Source: Alphaproteobacteria bacterium (GTDB lineage: Bacteria; Pseudomonadota; Alphaproteobacteria; Sphingomonadales; Rhodothalassiaceae). Taken from it: a DNA stretch of 5,608 bases. The translations under genes and the position numbers were made by a program. Below the pieces are notes generated by a model. That model was not told where the DNA came from. It saw nothing but the letters and a program-made list of their open reading frames with translations, and did no database searches. The stretch is taken from assembly GCA_003694205.1 (NCBI GenBank), contig RFKS01000118.1, forward strand, positions 1-5,608, written 5' to 3'. Below, one piece after another: positions 1 through 5,608 of this stretch (the stretch's first letter is position 1; every line of letters starts with the position of its first letter).

Positions 1-1220
1 GTTGCGAGTCGGCGTGGTTGCGGCACGCCCTCGAGCGCGTCCGCCTCGCGCGGTTCGATGGCAACCGTCTCCTCGGACCAGAAACCGTTGAAGCGCGAGC
101 GCATGGCGAATCCATAGGCGCCGAGCTGGCCGATCTCGATCCAGTCGCCCTCCTCCACATCGTCGGGCAGGTGGAACGGCCCGGGCATGGCGTCCATGCT
201 GTCGCAGGTGGGGCCGAAGAAGGAAAAGGGCCGCAGCGGCGCGCCCGACGCGCCGCGCGCACGGACGAGGCGCACGGGATAGCGCCAGGCGATGGCGCCG
301 GCATCGAATAGTGCGCCATAAGTGCCGTCATTGAGATAAAGCCGGTCGCCCTTGCGGAGTTCGACGCGGGCGAGCACCGATCCCCCGGACGCGACCAGAG
401 CCCGCCCCGGCTCACAGAGCAGTGGCGTATCGCCAAAATCGTTTTCCTCGAGGCCTCGTGCGATGGCCGCGAAATAGGCATCGGGCGGCGGCGGCTCCAT
501 CCCCGGATAGGCGACCGGAAACCCGCCACCGACATCGAGCGCGTCGATCCGGATGCCTGCGGCATCGACCAGGGCCCGCACCTCGGCGATGCCGCGCGCG
601 TAGTTCAGGGGCTCCATGCACTGCGAGCCGACATGAAAGCTGACCGCAAGCTGCGCGGCACGCGCCCGGGCCCGGCGAAGAAGCGCAATCGCCTCGGCGC
701 CGCGGGCGCCGAACTTCCCCGAAAGATCAAGCGCCGCACTGCCCTTGGGCAGCGCGATGCGGACATAAAGCCGCAGGTCGTGCGCGCCGGTCTCCTCCTC
801 GATCTTCCGGAGCTCGCCCGCGCTGTCGAGGGCAAAGTCCCGGATGCCGGCAAGACAGGCATGGCGGATGGCCGCGCGGCTCTTCACCGGATGCATGAAA
901 TAGAGCCGCCCGCCGGGCACGACCCGCCGCACCGTATCGATTTCGGCAATCGAGGCGACGTCAAAATCGCGGATCCCGGCACGCGCCAGAAGAGCGAGCA
1001 CCGCCGGCGTCGGATTGCACTTGACCGCATACATGACGGTTCCCGGAAAACCGCGGCGAAAGGTTTCGACGGCGGCCCCGAGCCGCTGCGGATAAAGGCA
1101 GTGCAGCGGCCGGTCGTCGCCGCAGACGGCAATGGCCTCCTCGGCTGAGGCAAAGGAGGGAACGGCAACGTCGAAGCCGATATCGACGTCCGGCGTCGGC
1201 TGGAAGACAGGCGTGGTCAT
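1..1220 (-). CDS. odc: Ornithine (or lysine/ornithine) decarboxylase, type III PLP fold, 3' end outside window
   Basis: This cytoplasmic enzyme removes CO2 from L-ornithine to give putrescine, the entry step of polyamine synthesis. Reading leftward from the ATG at 1220-1218 gives 406 codons without a stop to the window edge. Family motifs appear in order: YAVKCNP with the PLP-binding lysine at K67; HVGSQ at 196-200; the phosphate-binding GGGFP at 231-235; EPGR at 270-273; YLNDGTYG at 295-302; GPTCDSMD at 336-343 with the catalytic cysteine C339 donated across the dimer; and GAYG at 367-370. Together these indicate the alanine-racemase-like barrel and C-terminal beta domain of eukaryotic-type ODC rather than the larger fold-I SpeC type. 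GAYG lies near the usual C-terminus, so few residues should be missing. A GAGGA ribosome binding site 7 bases upstream supports this start; the frame is open further upstream but lacks another good start. Lysine as an alternative substrate cannot be excluded. Expression is probably controlled by the leader at 1221-1486. Confidence 0.93.
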   Translation of the reverse strand, partial: MTTPVFQPTPDVDIGFDVAVPSFASAEEAIAVCGDDRPLHCLYPQRLGAAVETFRRGFPGTVMYAVKCNPTPAVLALLARAGIRDFDVASIAEIDTVRRVVPGGRLYFMHPVKSRAAIRHACLAGIRDFALDSAGELRKIEEETGAHDLRLYVRIALPKGSAALDLSGKFGARGAEAIALLRRARARAAQLAVSFHVGSQCMEPLNYARGIAEVRALVDAAGIRIDALDVGGGFPVAYPGMEPPPPDAYFAAIARGLEENDFGDTPLLCEPGRALVASGGSVLARVELRKGDRLYLNDGTYGALFDAGAIAWRYPVRLVRARGASGAPLRPFSFFGPTCDSMDAMPGPFHLPDDVEEGDWIEIGQLGAYGFAMRSRFNGFWSEETVAIEPREADALEGVPQPRRLA

Positions 1221-1227
1221 CGAACAG

Positions 1228-1232
1228 TCCTC
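1228..1232 (-). promoter_or_regulatory. Ribosome binding site of the decarboxylase gene
   Basis: The minus strand reads GAGGA followed by seven bases and then the ATG at 1220-1218. It decides the start codon, because the decarboxylase frame stays open upstream through the leader. A CCTCC on the same transcript (1263-1267) is partly complementary and could mask it, but the pairing is short. Confidence 0.7.
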
Positions 1233-1360
1233 GAGCAGGTCCAGAAGTCCCGGGCCGGCGCTGGAGGCCACCGACCCATTTCGCCGCCCCCTGCCCCGCC
1301 CGCGGATCGGTCTGGCAAGGACAGGGGCCCGGCACGCCCGCCGCGGTGATGGCAGGCGGA

Positions 1361-1486
1361 TCAGGCGATCGGACTATGCTTGTCGAGGACGATGAACCGC
1401 CAGCGCCAGTAGCTGCGGTCCCGTGCGTATGTCATGAAGCCGCGGCGGGAAAGCCCGCCGGGTCGGCGCACGTCGTTGGAGGCCAT
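1361..1486 (-). CDS. Small upstream ORF, candidate leader peptide of the decarboxylase (41 aa)
   Basis: ATG at 1486-1484, TGA at 1363-1361, on the same strand as the decarboxylase and ending 140 bases before its start. AAGGGAG lies six bases upstream of the ATG, a stronger ribosome binding site than that of the decarboxylase itself. The peptide has eight arginines in 41 residues, two of them RR pairs at 7-8 and 14-15. Its C-terminal half, RDRSYWRWRFIVLDKH (22-37), is rich in basic and aromatic residues. There is no signal peptide or membrane span. In enterobacteria the unrelated leader peptide SpeFL, also with an RR element, stalls the ribosome in response to ornithine and switches on speF. 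I infer a comparable cis-acting role here; the sequence is not SpeFL. It could instead be a stable small protein, or an untranslated frame within the leader RNA, though the ribosome binding site argues against the latter. Confidence 0.68.
   Translation of the reverse strand: MASNDVRRPGGLSRRGFMTYARDRSYWRWRFIVLDKHSPIA
1443..1460 (-). promoter_or_regulatory. Stem-loop within the leader ORF
   Basis: On the minus strand CGGCGGG, loop CTTT, CCCGCCG form a perfect 7-bp stem with a four-base loop, over codons 9-15 of the small ORF. The 5' arm recurs at 1337-1343, so the 3' arm has two possible partners. A ribosome translating the ORF would melt this stem. Confidence 0.55.
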
Positions 1487-1562
1487 GGGCGTCTCCCTTC
1501 ATCAATCAGCGCCGGTGCCGCTTGCTCGCTGGCCGGCCCAACCAACAAAAAGAGCACGCGTC

Positions 1563-1572
1563 GTTACGTAAC
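1563..1572. repeat. Perfect 10-bp palindrome, possible operator
   Basis: GTTACGTAAC is its own reverse complement. It lies 76 bases before the start codon of the leader ORF, a plausible position for a transcription-factor site at the leftward promoter. I do not recognise a specific regulator, and ten bases can arise by chance. Confidence 0.3.
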
Positions 1573-1695
1573 CGCTCCAACGGGACAGAGGCACGTGCGC
1601 GTGACGGGGCGCTACATGACCGAACTCGCATCGCATTTCAAGCCGGAAAAGCCGTCGCTCCGCATTTTTTCTCTCTCCCCTTCCCTGACCCCGCT

Positions 1696-1723
1696 TTGAA
1701 TGCGGGCGACGGGCAACTAGACT
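1696..1723 (+). promoter_or_regulatory. Possible sigma-70-type promoter of the asparaginase gene
   Basis: TTGAAT (1696-1701), a 16-base spacer and TAGACT (1718-1723) each match four of six consensus bases and lie about 40 bases before the ATG. The match is moderate, and alphaproteobacterial promoters are often weak matches to the E. coli consensus. Confidence 0.35.
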
Positions 1724-1747
1724 GCGTTTGCCGAGACGGCGTCAGCA

Positions 1748-1756
1748 AGAGGGGAG
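1748..1756 (+). promoter_or_regulatory. Ribosome binding site of the asparaginase gene
   Basis: AGAGGGGAG is followed by nine bases and then the ATG at 1766. It supports the long form of the protein, which includes the export signal, over the internal ATG at 1847 that would give the cytoplasmic form. Confidence 0.7.
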
Positions 1757-1765
1757 CTTCGCACC

Positions 1766-2782
1766 ATGTCGTTCGCCACGCATTTGAAATCGCTCGCGCT
1801 TGTCGCGACCTGCCTGATCCTTTCAGCCCAGACGGATGCCCAGGAAATGACCTATTCGCTTGCCATCCATGGCGGTGCCGGCACCATCACGCGCGACCGC
1901 ATGACGCCGGAGCTCGAGGCCGCCTATCGGGAGAAACTGACGGAAGCGCTGCGCGCCGGCCAGACGATCCTGGCAAAAGGCGGTGCCGCGCTCGACGCCG
2001 TCAGTGCCGCCATCACCGTGATGGAGGACAGTCCGCTGTTCAATGCCGGCAAGGGCGCGGTCTTCACCAATGAAGGCCGCAACGAGCTCGATGCCGCCAT
2101 CATGGACGGCGCGACCCTCAATGCCGGTGCGGTGACCGGAGTTACCCGCATCCGCAACCCGATCCTTCTCGCCCGCGCGGTGATGGACAAGTCGCCGCAC
2201 GTCATGCTGGCCCAGGAAGGCGCGGAGGAATTCGCCCGCGAGCAGGGCTTCGAGCTCGTCAACCCGCTCTATTTCTGGACCGAGCGCCGCTTCAAGAGCC
2301 TGCTCGCAGTGCAGGCCGAGGACAGCCATGCGCTCTATCTCGATCATGACGAGACGCACAAATACGGCACCGTTGGCGCGGTCGCCCTCGACGCCCACGG
2401 CAATCTTGCCGCCGGAACCTCAACCGGCGGGCTCACCAACAAGATGTGGGGGCGCATCGGCGACTCGCCGATCATCGGCGCCGGCACCTATGCCAGCAAC
2501 AGGTCGTGCGCCGTGTCGGGCACCGGGACCGGCGAATACTACATCAGGCTGACGCTCGCCCGCGAGGTCTGCGCGCTGATGGAATATACCGGTGCCGGCG
2601 TTCAGCAGGCGGCCGACACCATGATTCACGAGCGTTTGACCGGGCTCGGCGGTGACGGCGGCATCATCGTCGTCGACAAGGACGGCAATATTGCCATGAG
2701 CTTCAACACCGAGGGCATGTATCGTGGCCGCGTCACCAGCGCCGCGCCGGAGCCGGTGACCGCCATCTACAAGGACGAGTGA
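1766..2782 (+). CDS. iaaA: Exported isoaspartyl peptidase / plant-type L-asparaginase
   Basis: This 338-residue protein belongs to the Ntn-hydrolase family of plant-type asparaginases, which hydrolyse isoaspartyl dipeptides and L-asparagine. Residues 1-25 look like a Sec signal peptide: lysine at 8, hydrophobic core 9-21, and likely cleavage after TDA at 23-25. The mature part starts with the family's HGGAGT (35-40). The autocatalytic cleavage site and nucleophile are in GTVGAVALD, with T202 becoming the N-terminal residue of the beta subunit; alpha would be about 26-201 and beta 202-338. The active-site context is intact: GTSTGG (217-222) with T220, RIGD (230-233) with R230 and D233, and GTGTGE (252-257) with T253. 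These correspond by constant offset to T179, T197, R207, D210 and T230 of E. coli IaaA. Length without the signal is normal. It stands alone, divergent from the decarboxylase leader. I infer a role in scavenging damaged peptides or asparagine in the periplasm; relative activity on each substrate cannot be read from sequence. Confidence 0.92.
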   Translation: MSFATHLKSLALVATCLILSAQTDAQEMTYSLAIHGGAGTITRDRMTPELEAAYREKLTEALRAGQTILAKGGAALDAVSAAITVMEDSPLFNAGKGAVFTNEGRNELDAAIMDGATLNAGAVTGVTRIRNPILLARAVMDKSPHVMLAQEGAEEFAREQGFELVNPLYFWTERRFKSLLAVQAEDSHALYLDHDETHKYGTVGAVALDAHGNLAAGTSTGGLTNKMWGRIGDSPIIGAGTYASNRSCAVSGTGTGEYYIRLTLAREVCALMEYTGAGVQQAADTMIHERLTGLGGDGGIIVVDKDGNIAMSFNTEGMYRGRVTSAAPEPVTAIYKDE

Positions 2783-2816
2783 CGCCTCGGGGGCATCGGC
2801 CGGCCCGCGCCGTCCG

Positions 2817-2843
2817 CCTTTCGCCCGTCGACAGGCGCAAAGG
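2817..2843 (+). terminator. Stem-loop downstream of the asparaginase gene, possible terminator
   Basis: CCTTTCGCC (2817-2825), an eight-base loop, then GGCG and AAAGG separated by one bulged C (2834-2843). That is nine base pairs, 34 bases after the TGA. No T-run follows, so it may act as a Rho-independent terminator only weakly, or protect the 3' end of the mRNA. Confidence 0.45.
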
Positions 2844-2844
2844 A

Positions 2845-2884
2845 TTCATGACGAACGGGATCCCGTTTCCCCCTTCGCCATGAA
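2845..2884. repeat. Nested inverted repeat around AACGGGATCCCGTT
   Basis: The perfect 14-bp palindrome AACGGGATCCCGTT (2854-2867) lies inside a second inverted repeat, TTCATG (2845-2850) and CATGAA (2879-2884). On the plus strand the inner element is followed by TCCCCC. It may be part of the termination region of the convergent genes or a protein-binding site. Confidence 0.4.
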
Positions 2885-2912
2885 GGAGCCCAATGGGTCG
2901 TGACAGAATGGC

Positions 2913-2940
2913 AGGGGGTCGGCACGGCAGCCGGCCCCCT
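2913..2940 (-). terminator. Strong G/C hairpin after the M16 peptidase gene, possibly bidirectional
   Basis: AGGGGGTCGG (2913-2922), loop CACGGCAG and CCGGCCCCCT (2931-2940) form a ten-pair stem, with one G-U pair in plus-strand RNA and one mismatch in minus-strand RNA. It starts 14 bases after the peptidase stop at 2955. There is no T-run on the minus side; on the plus side a loosely T-rich stretch follows. It may serve both convergent transcripts. Confidence 0.5.
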
Positions 2941-2954
2941 ACCCTCGTTTGGCT

Positions 2955-5608
2955 TTATCGCGTCTCCACGGGGCCGATGCCGAGCGCCTTCACGCTGTCC
3001 TCTATCTTCGCCCGGTCGCCGACGACGATCCACACCAGACGCTCGGGGTGCACGATCTCTTTCGCCGCCGCCTCGATATCGGCAAGCGTCAGACCCTCAT
3101 AGCGTTCCTTGAGGCTCTCCTCGTAATCGAGCGGCCGCCCGAAGCGGGCGTTGGACAGCATGGCGCCGAGCACGGCACCCGATGTCTCGAAGCGTCCGGG
3201 CAGGCTGCGCACATTGTTCTTGACCGTGCGATCGAGCTCTTCAGGCGTCGGCGGCTTGCCGTCGGTGATCGCCTTGAGCTCCTTGATCGCCTCCGCAATC
3301 GAGACCGCGGTCTTGTCGGTCTGCACAGGCGCATAGAGGAAGAAGGGCCGCTGTCCGCGCGCATCCTGCATGAAGGTGAAGGCGCCGTAGGACCAGCCCT
3401 TGTCCTCGCGCAGGTTCATGTTGACGCGCGCCGTGAACTGGCCGCCGAGGATGTCGTTCATCGCCTCGATGGCGATATTGTTCTCCACCCCCGTGGGCGG
3501 CGCTAGCTCGCCGGCAAGGATCAGCGACTGCGGCGAGCCGGGCCGGTCGACGATGATGATGCGGCTCGCCTGTGGCCCCTCCACCGGGTCGATGACCTTG
3601 TGCGGCAGGGGTTCCGCCGGCGCCTGCCAGTCGCCGAACACGGATTCGAGAAGCGGCTGGATCGCCGCCATCGTCGTGTCGCCGACGACGAAGATGGTCG
3701 CATTGTCAGGCCTCAGCCACGCCTTGTGAAAGGCCGCAAGGTCATCCCGAGTTATCGCTTTGACGGACTCGATCGTGCCGCTTCCGGTGAAGGGAATGCC
3801 GTAGGCGTGATCGTCTCCATAGAGGATCGGCGGCAGCAATCGGAGTGCGATGGCAACCGGCTGGTTCATTTCCTGCTGGATACGGGCGATGCGTTGTTGC
3901 CGGAGGCGCTCGAGTTCCTTCTCGTCGAAGGCCGGGTTCTCGACCACATCCGCCAGCAGATCGAGCGAGGCGCCGAGCCGCGAGCCGAGGGCCACCATCG
4001 TCACTTGCGAGGTGTCGAGGTTCGAGCCCGTCCGCAGTGTGGCACCGAGCGATTCGAGCTCGGCCGCGATGTCGAGAGCCGATCGCGAGCTCGTGCCCTC
4101 GTCGAGCATGTCGAGCGTGAGCGAGGCCGTGCCCAGCTTCGCGCCGACGGCATCCGCCGCATAGCCGGCATCGAAGCTGACTGCGACATTCACCAGCGGC
4201 ACGGCATGCCGTTCGGCGAGTACGACCTTCATGCCGTTGGACAGCGTCGCTTCTTCGATCGCCGGGAAATCGAGATCGGGTGTGCTTTCGACCTTGGGCA
4301 GCCCGGCGGTGCGGTCGACATCCTCCTTCGAGGCGGAGTAGCTCGCGAACGGTAGGACATCGAGCTGGTAATAACCGCGCCGGAGCCAGGTCGCCGCGGC
4401 CGCCTGGATGTCCCTGGCTGTCGCGCCCTCGACCCAGGCCAGCTCCTGCTTGAAGAAGCCCGGATCATCGGCATAGACCGCGCCCTGCGCGAGCGTGACC
4501 GCCTTGCCGCCGAAACCGCCGACCTTTTCCAGCCCCTTCACAGCATCGGCAACGAGCCCGGTCTTCGCCCGTGCGACCTCGTCCGCTGCGGGTGCCGAGG
4601 CCAGGAAGTCCGCAAGCACGGCGTCGAGGCGCGCATTGGCCTCGGCCACGGACTCGCCGGGCTTCACATCTACCTGGATGAAAAAGAGGCTCGAGAGCTC
4701 GAAGGGGAAGACCCCGGCCTGAACACCGGTCGCGATCTGCCGCTCATAGACGAGATCCTTATAGAGCCGCGACGTTTTGCCGCCGCCGAGGATCTGTCCC
4801 GCGACATCGAGTATCGTCGCATCCTTGTCCGTGCGGCCCGGGATGGCCCAGACGCGATAGATGCGCGCCTGCGGAACGCGATCCTGCATCGTCTCGTGCA
4901 CATTGTCCTCATGCTCGGGCACCCAGGCGCGCGCCTTGGTCAGCGGCGGGCCGGCGGGGATCGAGCCGAAATAGGCCTCGACCAGCGGTTTCGCTTCCTC
5001 GGCACTGATGTCGCCGGCGAGGACAAGGACGGCATTGTTCGGCCCGTAATAGGTCCGGAACCAGGTCTTCACGTCCTCGAGCGAGGCCGCGTTCAGGTCC
5101 TCCATCGAGCCGATCGTGCTGTGATGATAGGGATGGCCGACCGGAAAGATGCCTTCCTGAAGGCGATCGAAGGCGCGGCCATAGGGCTGGTTCTCGCCCT
5201 GCCGCTTCTCGTTCTGCACGACCCCGCGCTGGTTATCGAGCTTCTCCTGGGTCACGGCGCCCAACAGATGGCCCATGCGATCGGATTCGAGGAACAGCAC
5301 GCGCTCGAGCGCCGGTGTCGGTACCGTCTCGAAATAATTGGTGCGATCGAGCCAGGTTGTACCATTGACGTCGGTGACGCCGACCTCCTCGAGCGGCTTG
5401 AAATACTCGCCGTCATGATGCTCCGAGCCATTGAACATGAGATGCTCGAAGAGATGGGCGAAGCCGGTCTTGCCCTCGGGCTCGTCTTTCGAGCCCACAT
5501 GGTACCAGACCGAGACCGCGACGACGGGTGCCTTGCGGTCCTCATGAACGACGACGCGCAGGCCGTTGTCGAGGGTGAATTCGGTATACGGAATGTCGAC
5601 GGCAGGAA
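2955..5608 (-). CDS. M16 family zinc metallopeptidase (insulinase/pitrilysin-like), N-terminus outside window
   Basis: The frame is open from the right edge to TAA at 2957-2955, giving 883 residues; the true start lies outside. The GTG at 5498 is not the start, because family-typical sequence (LDNGLRVVVHEDRKAPVVAV, then SVWYHVGSKDE) precedes it in frame. Numbering from the edge, the inverted zinc site HLFEH is at 51-55, with the third ligand in NEK at about E133. The first module runs to about 440 and includes LGGGKTSRLYKDL (273-285). A second M16 module starts near 450 (LSNGMKVVLAERHAVPLV). It has TLDMLDEG where a zinc site would be, so it is catalytically inactive, but keeps LREDKGWSYG (732-741), the usual substrate-contacting element of the C-terminal half. 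This active-plus-inactive arrangement in one chain is a known bacterial M16 form. A signal peptide is common in such proteins but would lie outside the window. The substrate is probably peptides; the specific role is unknown. The gene is convergent with the asparaginase. Confidence 0.93.
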   Translation of the reverse strand, partial: PAVDIPYTEFTLDNGLRVVVHEDRKAPVVAVSVWYHVGSKDEPEGKTGFAHLFEHLMFNGSEHHDGEYFKPLEEVGVTDVNGTTWLDRTNYFETVPTPALERVLFLESDRMGHLLGAVTQEKLDNQRGVVQNEKRQGENQPYGRAFDRLQEGIFPVGHPYHHSTIGSMEDLNAASLEDVKTWFRTYYGPNNAVLVLAGDISAEEAKPLVEAYFGSIPAGPPLTKARAWVPEHEDNVHETMQDRVPQARIYRVWAIPGRTDKDATILDVAGQILGGGKTSRLYKDLVYERQIATGVQAGVFPFELSSLFFIQVDVKPGESVAEANARLDAVLADFLASAPAADEVARAKTGLVADAVKGLEKVGGFGGKAVTLAQGAVYADDPGFFKQELAWVEGATARDIQAAAATWLRRGYYQLDVLPFASYSASKEDVDRTAGLPKVESTPDLDFPAIEEATLSNGMKVVLAERHAVPLVNVAVSFDAGYAADAVGAKLGTASLTLDMLDEGTSSRSALDIAAELESLGATLRTGSNLDTSQVTMVALGSRLGASLDLLADVVENPAFDEKELERLRQQRIARIQQEMNQPVAIALRLLPPILYGDDHAYGIPFTGSGTIESVKAITRDDLAAFHKAWLRPDNATIFVVGDTTMAAIQPLLESVFGDWQAPAEPLPHKVIDPVEGPQASRIIIVDRPGSPQSLILAGELAPPTGVENNIAIEAMNDILGGQFTARVNMNLREDKGWSYGAFTFMQDARGQRPFFLYAPVQTDKTAVSIAEAIKELKAITDGKPPTPEELDRTVKNNVRSLPGRFETSGAVLGAMLSNARFGRPLDYEESLKERYEGLTLADIEAAAKEIVHPERLVWIVVGDRAKIEDSVKALGIGPVETR

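Larger units (their letters stand above)
1221..1486 (-). promoter_or_regulatory. Structured leader of the decarboxylase mRNA, speF-leader-like
   Basis: The transcript must cover about 265 bases between the start of the small upstream ORF and the decarboxylase ATG, much longer than an ordinary 5' UTR. Seen on the minus strand: a 7-bp G/C hairpin (1443-1460) inside the small ORF; a second copy of its 5' arm at 1337-1343; a TCCGCC (1355-1360) right after the small ORF's stop that can pair with that copy; a CCCCTG/CAGGGG pair (1322-1327 with 1288-1293); and a TCCAG/CTGGA pair (1261-1265 with 1240-1244) just before the ribosome binding site. No stem is followed by a U-run, so an intrinsic terminator is not evident; Rho-dependent or translational control fits better. 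Known: alphaproteobacterial ODC genes carry a conserved RNA called the speF leader. Inference: this is a member; I could not run the covariance model. Confidence 0.6.
1487..1765. promoter_or_regulatory. Divergent control region between the decarboxylase leader and the asparaginase
   Basis: This 279-base region lies between the start of the leader ORF (leftward) and the asparaginase ATG (rightward) and should hold promoters for both. It contains two palindromes, GTTACGTAAC (1563-1572) and GCACGTGC (1591-1598). I found no convincing -35/-10 pair for the leftward transcript; TTGAAA at minus-strand position about 1636-1641 has no good -10 partner. The T-rich run at about 1664-1680 has no stem before it. 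The longer open frames on the plus strand here have no ribosome binding site or recognisable product. Confidence 0.45.

Noticed and set aside
633..1148. Plus-strand open frame of 171 codons antisense to the decarboxylase
   Set aside because: No recognisable domain or ribosome binding site, and the opposite strand carries an intact enzyme with all motifs. High GC commonly opens antisense frames.
961..1335. Minus-strand frame of 124 codons overlapping the 5' part of the decarboxylase
   Set aside because: It is a different frame from the one carrying YAVKCNP and reads as a low-complexity Arg/Pro/Gly-rich shadow.
1664..1680. T-rich run as an intrinsic terminator
   Set aside because: No stable G/C stem immediately precedes it on the plus strand, and no gene ends just upstream.
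1766..1813. Lipoprotein signal with Cys16 of the asparaginase
   Set aside because: The residues before the cysteine (V-A-T) do not fit a lipobox, which needs a small G/A/S just before it, and the hydrophobic stretch continues past the cysteine.
1346..2073. Plus-strand frames (1346-1699 and 1522-2073) across the control region
   Set aside because: No similarity to known proteins, no good ribosome binding site; the second runs out of frame into the well-supported asparaginase gene.
3600..4355. Plus-strand frame of 251 codons antisense to the M16 peptidase
   Set aside because: It mirrors the codon structure of the peptidase and has no domain of its own.
5496..5498. GTG at this point as the start of the M16 peptidase
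   Set aside because: In-frame sequence upstream to the window edge is typical of the M16 N-terminal strand region, so this GTG is an internal valine.

Overview
The window looks like chromosomal DNA of a high-GC alphaproteobacterium. The evidence is the codon use (strong G/C in third positions in every gene), the type of fold-III ornithine decarboxylase, and the layout of its long 5' leader. I cannot name the genus. I see no tRNA, rRNA, insertion sequence, phage gene or CRISPR array.

Layout from left to right: (1) 1-1220, minus strand: a nearly complete PLP-dependent ornithine (or lysine/ornithine) decarboxylase whose last codons and stop lie beyond the left edge. (2) 1221-1486, minus strand: its leader, which holds a 41-codon open reading frame (1361-1486) with a strong ribosome binding site and several G/C-rich stems with competing partners. 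This matches the situation of the alphaproteobacterial 'speF leader' RNA and looks like a leader-peptide attenuator or translational switch for polyamine synthesis. (3) 1487-1765: a divergent control region with short palindromes and a possible promoter for the rightward gene. (4) 1766-2782, plus strand: an Ntn-hydrolase of the plant-type asparaginase/isoaspartyl peptidase family with an N-terminal export signal. (5) 2783-2954: a convergent intergenic region with three inverted repeats, probably termination signals for both flanking genes. (6) 2955-5608, minus strand: a two-module M16 (insulinase/pitrilysin-like) zinc metallopeptidase whose N-terminus lies beyond the right edge.

The three large genes do not form one operon: the decarboxylase and the asparaginase are divergent, and the asparaginase and the peptidase are convergent. 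The decarboxylase starts putrescine (or cadaverine) synthesis in the cytoplasm and appears to be controlled through its leader. The other two proteins are hydrolases of peptides or amino-acid amides; the asparaginase is probably exported, and the location of the peptidase cannot be read because its N-terminus is missing. The most interesting part is the leader at 1221-1486, in particular the small open reading frame, which is too short for most gene finders.
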